Assembly (NCBI GenBank): GCA_002352945.1
Contig: DDHL01000062.1
Span: 8,729-16,067, forward strand
DNA from: Campylobacteraceae bacterium UBA1877
Lineage (GTDB): Bacteria; Campylobacterota; Campylobacteria; Campylobacterales; Campylobacteraceae
Length of the DNA stretch: 7,339 bases
Direction: 5' to 3'
Positions 6,990-7,339 of this stretch are shown in pieces; the first letter of the stretch is position 1, and each line of letters opens with the position of its first letter. The position numbers were made by a program, and so were the translations under genes. The notes under the pieces are model-generated. The model was given only the letters and a program-made list of their open reading frames with translations, was not told the origin of the DNA and searched no databases.

Positions 6990-6999
6990 AGCTCAAAAT

Positions 7000-7021
7000 G
7001 AAACTATTTTGCAACTAAATG
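7000..7021. promoter_or_regulatory. Candidate operator: tandem 11-bp near-repeat upstream of the TAXI promoter
   Basis: GAAACTATTTT (7000-7010) and GCAACTAAATG (7011-7021) match at 7 of 11 positions with a shared AACTA core exactly 11 bp apart, the half-site spacing typical of OmpR-family regulators. It lies about 45-66 bp upstream of the predicted TAXI start site. The match is short and may be chance in AT-rich DNA. Confidence 0.3.
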
Positions 7022-7050
7022 AATAAAAAAATAGAACTTTTCGTTATGAT

Positions 7051-7059
7051 TGGTATAAA
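7051..7059 (+). promoter_or_regulatory. Extended -10 promoter of the TAXI receptor gene
   Basis: TGGTATAAA is a TGn-extended -10 matching five of six hexamer bases, with no convincing -35. This fits a promoter needing an activator. The predicted start near 7066 gives only a short leader with the ribosome binding site AAGGAG (7068-7073). Confidence 0.6.
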
Positions 7060-7078
7060 TTCCAACTAAGGAGAGTGC

Positions 7079-7339
7079 ATGAATTTAAAAAGATGGCATA
7101 AACGCCTTTTGGCCACAGTGGTTGCAGTAACTATGCTTTCAACCGGAGCAATGGCTGCTGAGCAAAAATATATTATTGCAACAGCAAGTACTGGTGGTAC
7201 CTTCTATCCTGTGGGTGTGGGTATTGCTACAATTGCAAGTTTGAAACTTGCAAAAGACCATAAAATGACCTTTTCTGCAATAACAAGTGCAGGAAGTGGT
7301 GAAAATATCGACATGATGGAAAAGAAGGAGGTGGATTTT
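7079..7339 (+). CDS. TAXI-family TRAP transporter solute-binding protein, 3' end outside the window
   Basis: Periplasmic receptor of a tripartite ATP-independent periplasmic (TRAP) transporter, which uses an ion gradient and usually a fused permease encoded downstream. Only the first 87 residues are present; the family is usually about 320 aa. Residues 1-26 form a Sec signal peptide: a basic start (K4, R5, K8, R9), a hydrophobic core and a cleavage site after AMA (26). The mature start shows the family's ATASTGGTFYPVGVGIA (34-50), where TAXI proteins have a Gly-rich first loop, then TSAGSGENIDMM (69-80), corresponding to the usual T-x-S-x-x-N segment. ATG 7079 follows AAGGAG by five bases. 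It has its own promoter and follows the two-component genes on the same strand, which suggests it is their target. Substrates of TAXI systems include glutamate and other carboxylates in the few cases studied; none can be assigned here. Confidence 0.93.
   Translation, partial: MNLKRWHKRLLATVVAVTMLSTGAMAAEQKYIIATASTGGTFYPVGVGIATIASLKLAKDHKMTFSAITSAGSGENIDMMEKKEVDF

Larger units (their letters stand above)
6961..6991. other. 12-bp perfect stem formed by palindrome copies 5 and 6
   Basis: CTTTACATGTAA (6961-6972) is the exact reverse complement of TTACATGTAAAG (6980-6991), with a 7-nt loop AGAATTG. No T tract follows on either strand, so it is not a standard intrinsic terminator. It could be an mRNA 3'-end stabiliser for the regulator transcript, a cruciform, or a paired operator. 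Confidence 0.55.

Noticed and set aside
6961..6990. Palindromic repeats as a small CRISPR array
   Set aside because: Two palindromes with a 7-nt gap do not have CRISPR repeat or spacer lengths, no cas gene is present, and the same word is scattered singly elsewhere.
7110..7125. Sigma-54-like TGGCC...TTGC
   Set aside because: The GG-GC spacing is 11 rather than 10, and the sequence is coding for the signal peptide of the TAXI protein.

Overview
The window is AT-rich bacterial DNA with dense genes and short intergenic gaps. It most likely comes from a free-living, Sulfurimonas/Sulfuricurvum/Sulfurospirillum-like member of the Campylobacterota (Epsilonproteobacteria). This placement is inference from three things: the base composition and codon use, the density of sensory genes, and a histidine kinase of the 'HQWRQPLN' type that is common in that phylum. 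No rRNA, tRNA, CRISPR array, transposase or phage gene was seen.

Layout. (1) 1-1918, plus strand: the 3' part of a Cache-type methyl-accepting chemotaxis protein whose true start lies left of the window, ending in a strong intrinsic terminator. (2) 1930-3030, minus strand: a complete class I/II PLP-dependent aminotransferase, convergent with the chemoreceptor; its last codons lie inside the terminator stem. (3) 3031-3134: a divergent intergenic region with an imperfect hairpin and an extended -10 promoter pointing right. (4) 3135-3452, plus: a 105-aa protein I do not recognise, with no ribosome binding site and a promoter that predicts a leaderless mRNA. (5) 3568-6153, plus: an 861-aa membrane histidine kinase with a Cache-like periplasmic sensor, two PAS domains, and HisKA and HATPase domains. 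(6) 6243-6932, plus: an OmpR-family response regulator with its own extended -10 promoter. (7) 7079-7339, plus: the first 87 residues of a TAXI-family TRAP transporter solute-binding protein, cut off by the window edge.

The right half reads as a sensing-and-uptake module. The kinase senses a periplasmic ligand, the regulator is its probable partner, and the adjacent TAXI receptor gene (probably followed by a TRAP permease outside the window) is the probable regulated target. A tandem 11-bp near-repeat upstream of the TAXI promoter is a candidate operator. The left half holds an unrelated chemoreceptor and a metabolic gene.

The most unusual signal is not a gene. The palindrome TTACATGTAA, often extended to TTTACATGTAAA, occurs six times in 7.3 kb, in both coding and non-coding DNA, where about 0.02 would be expected by chance. 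Two copies flank a 7-nt spacer and together form a perfect 12-bp stem upstream of the TAXI gene.
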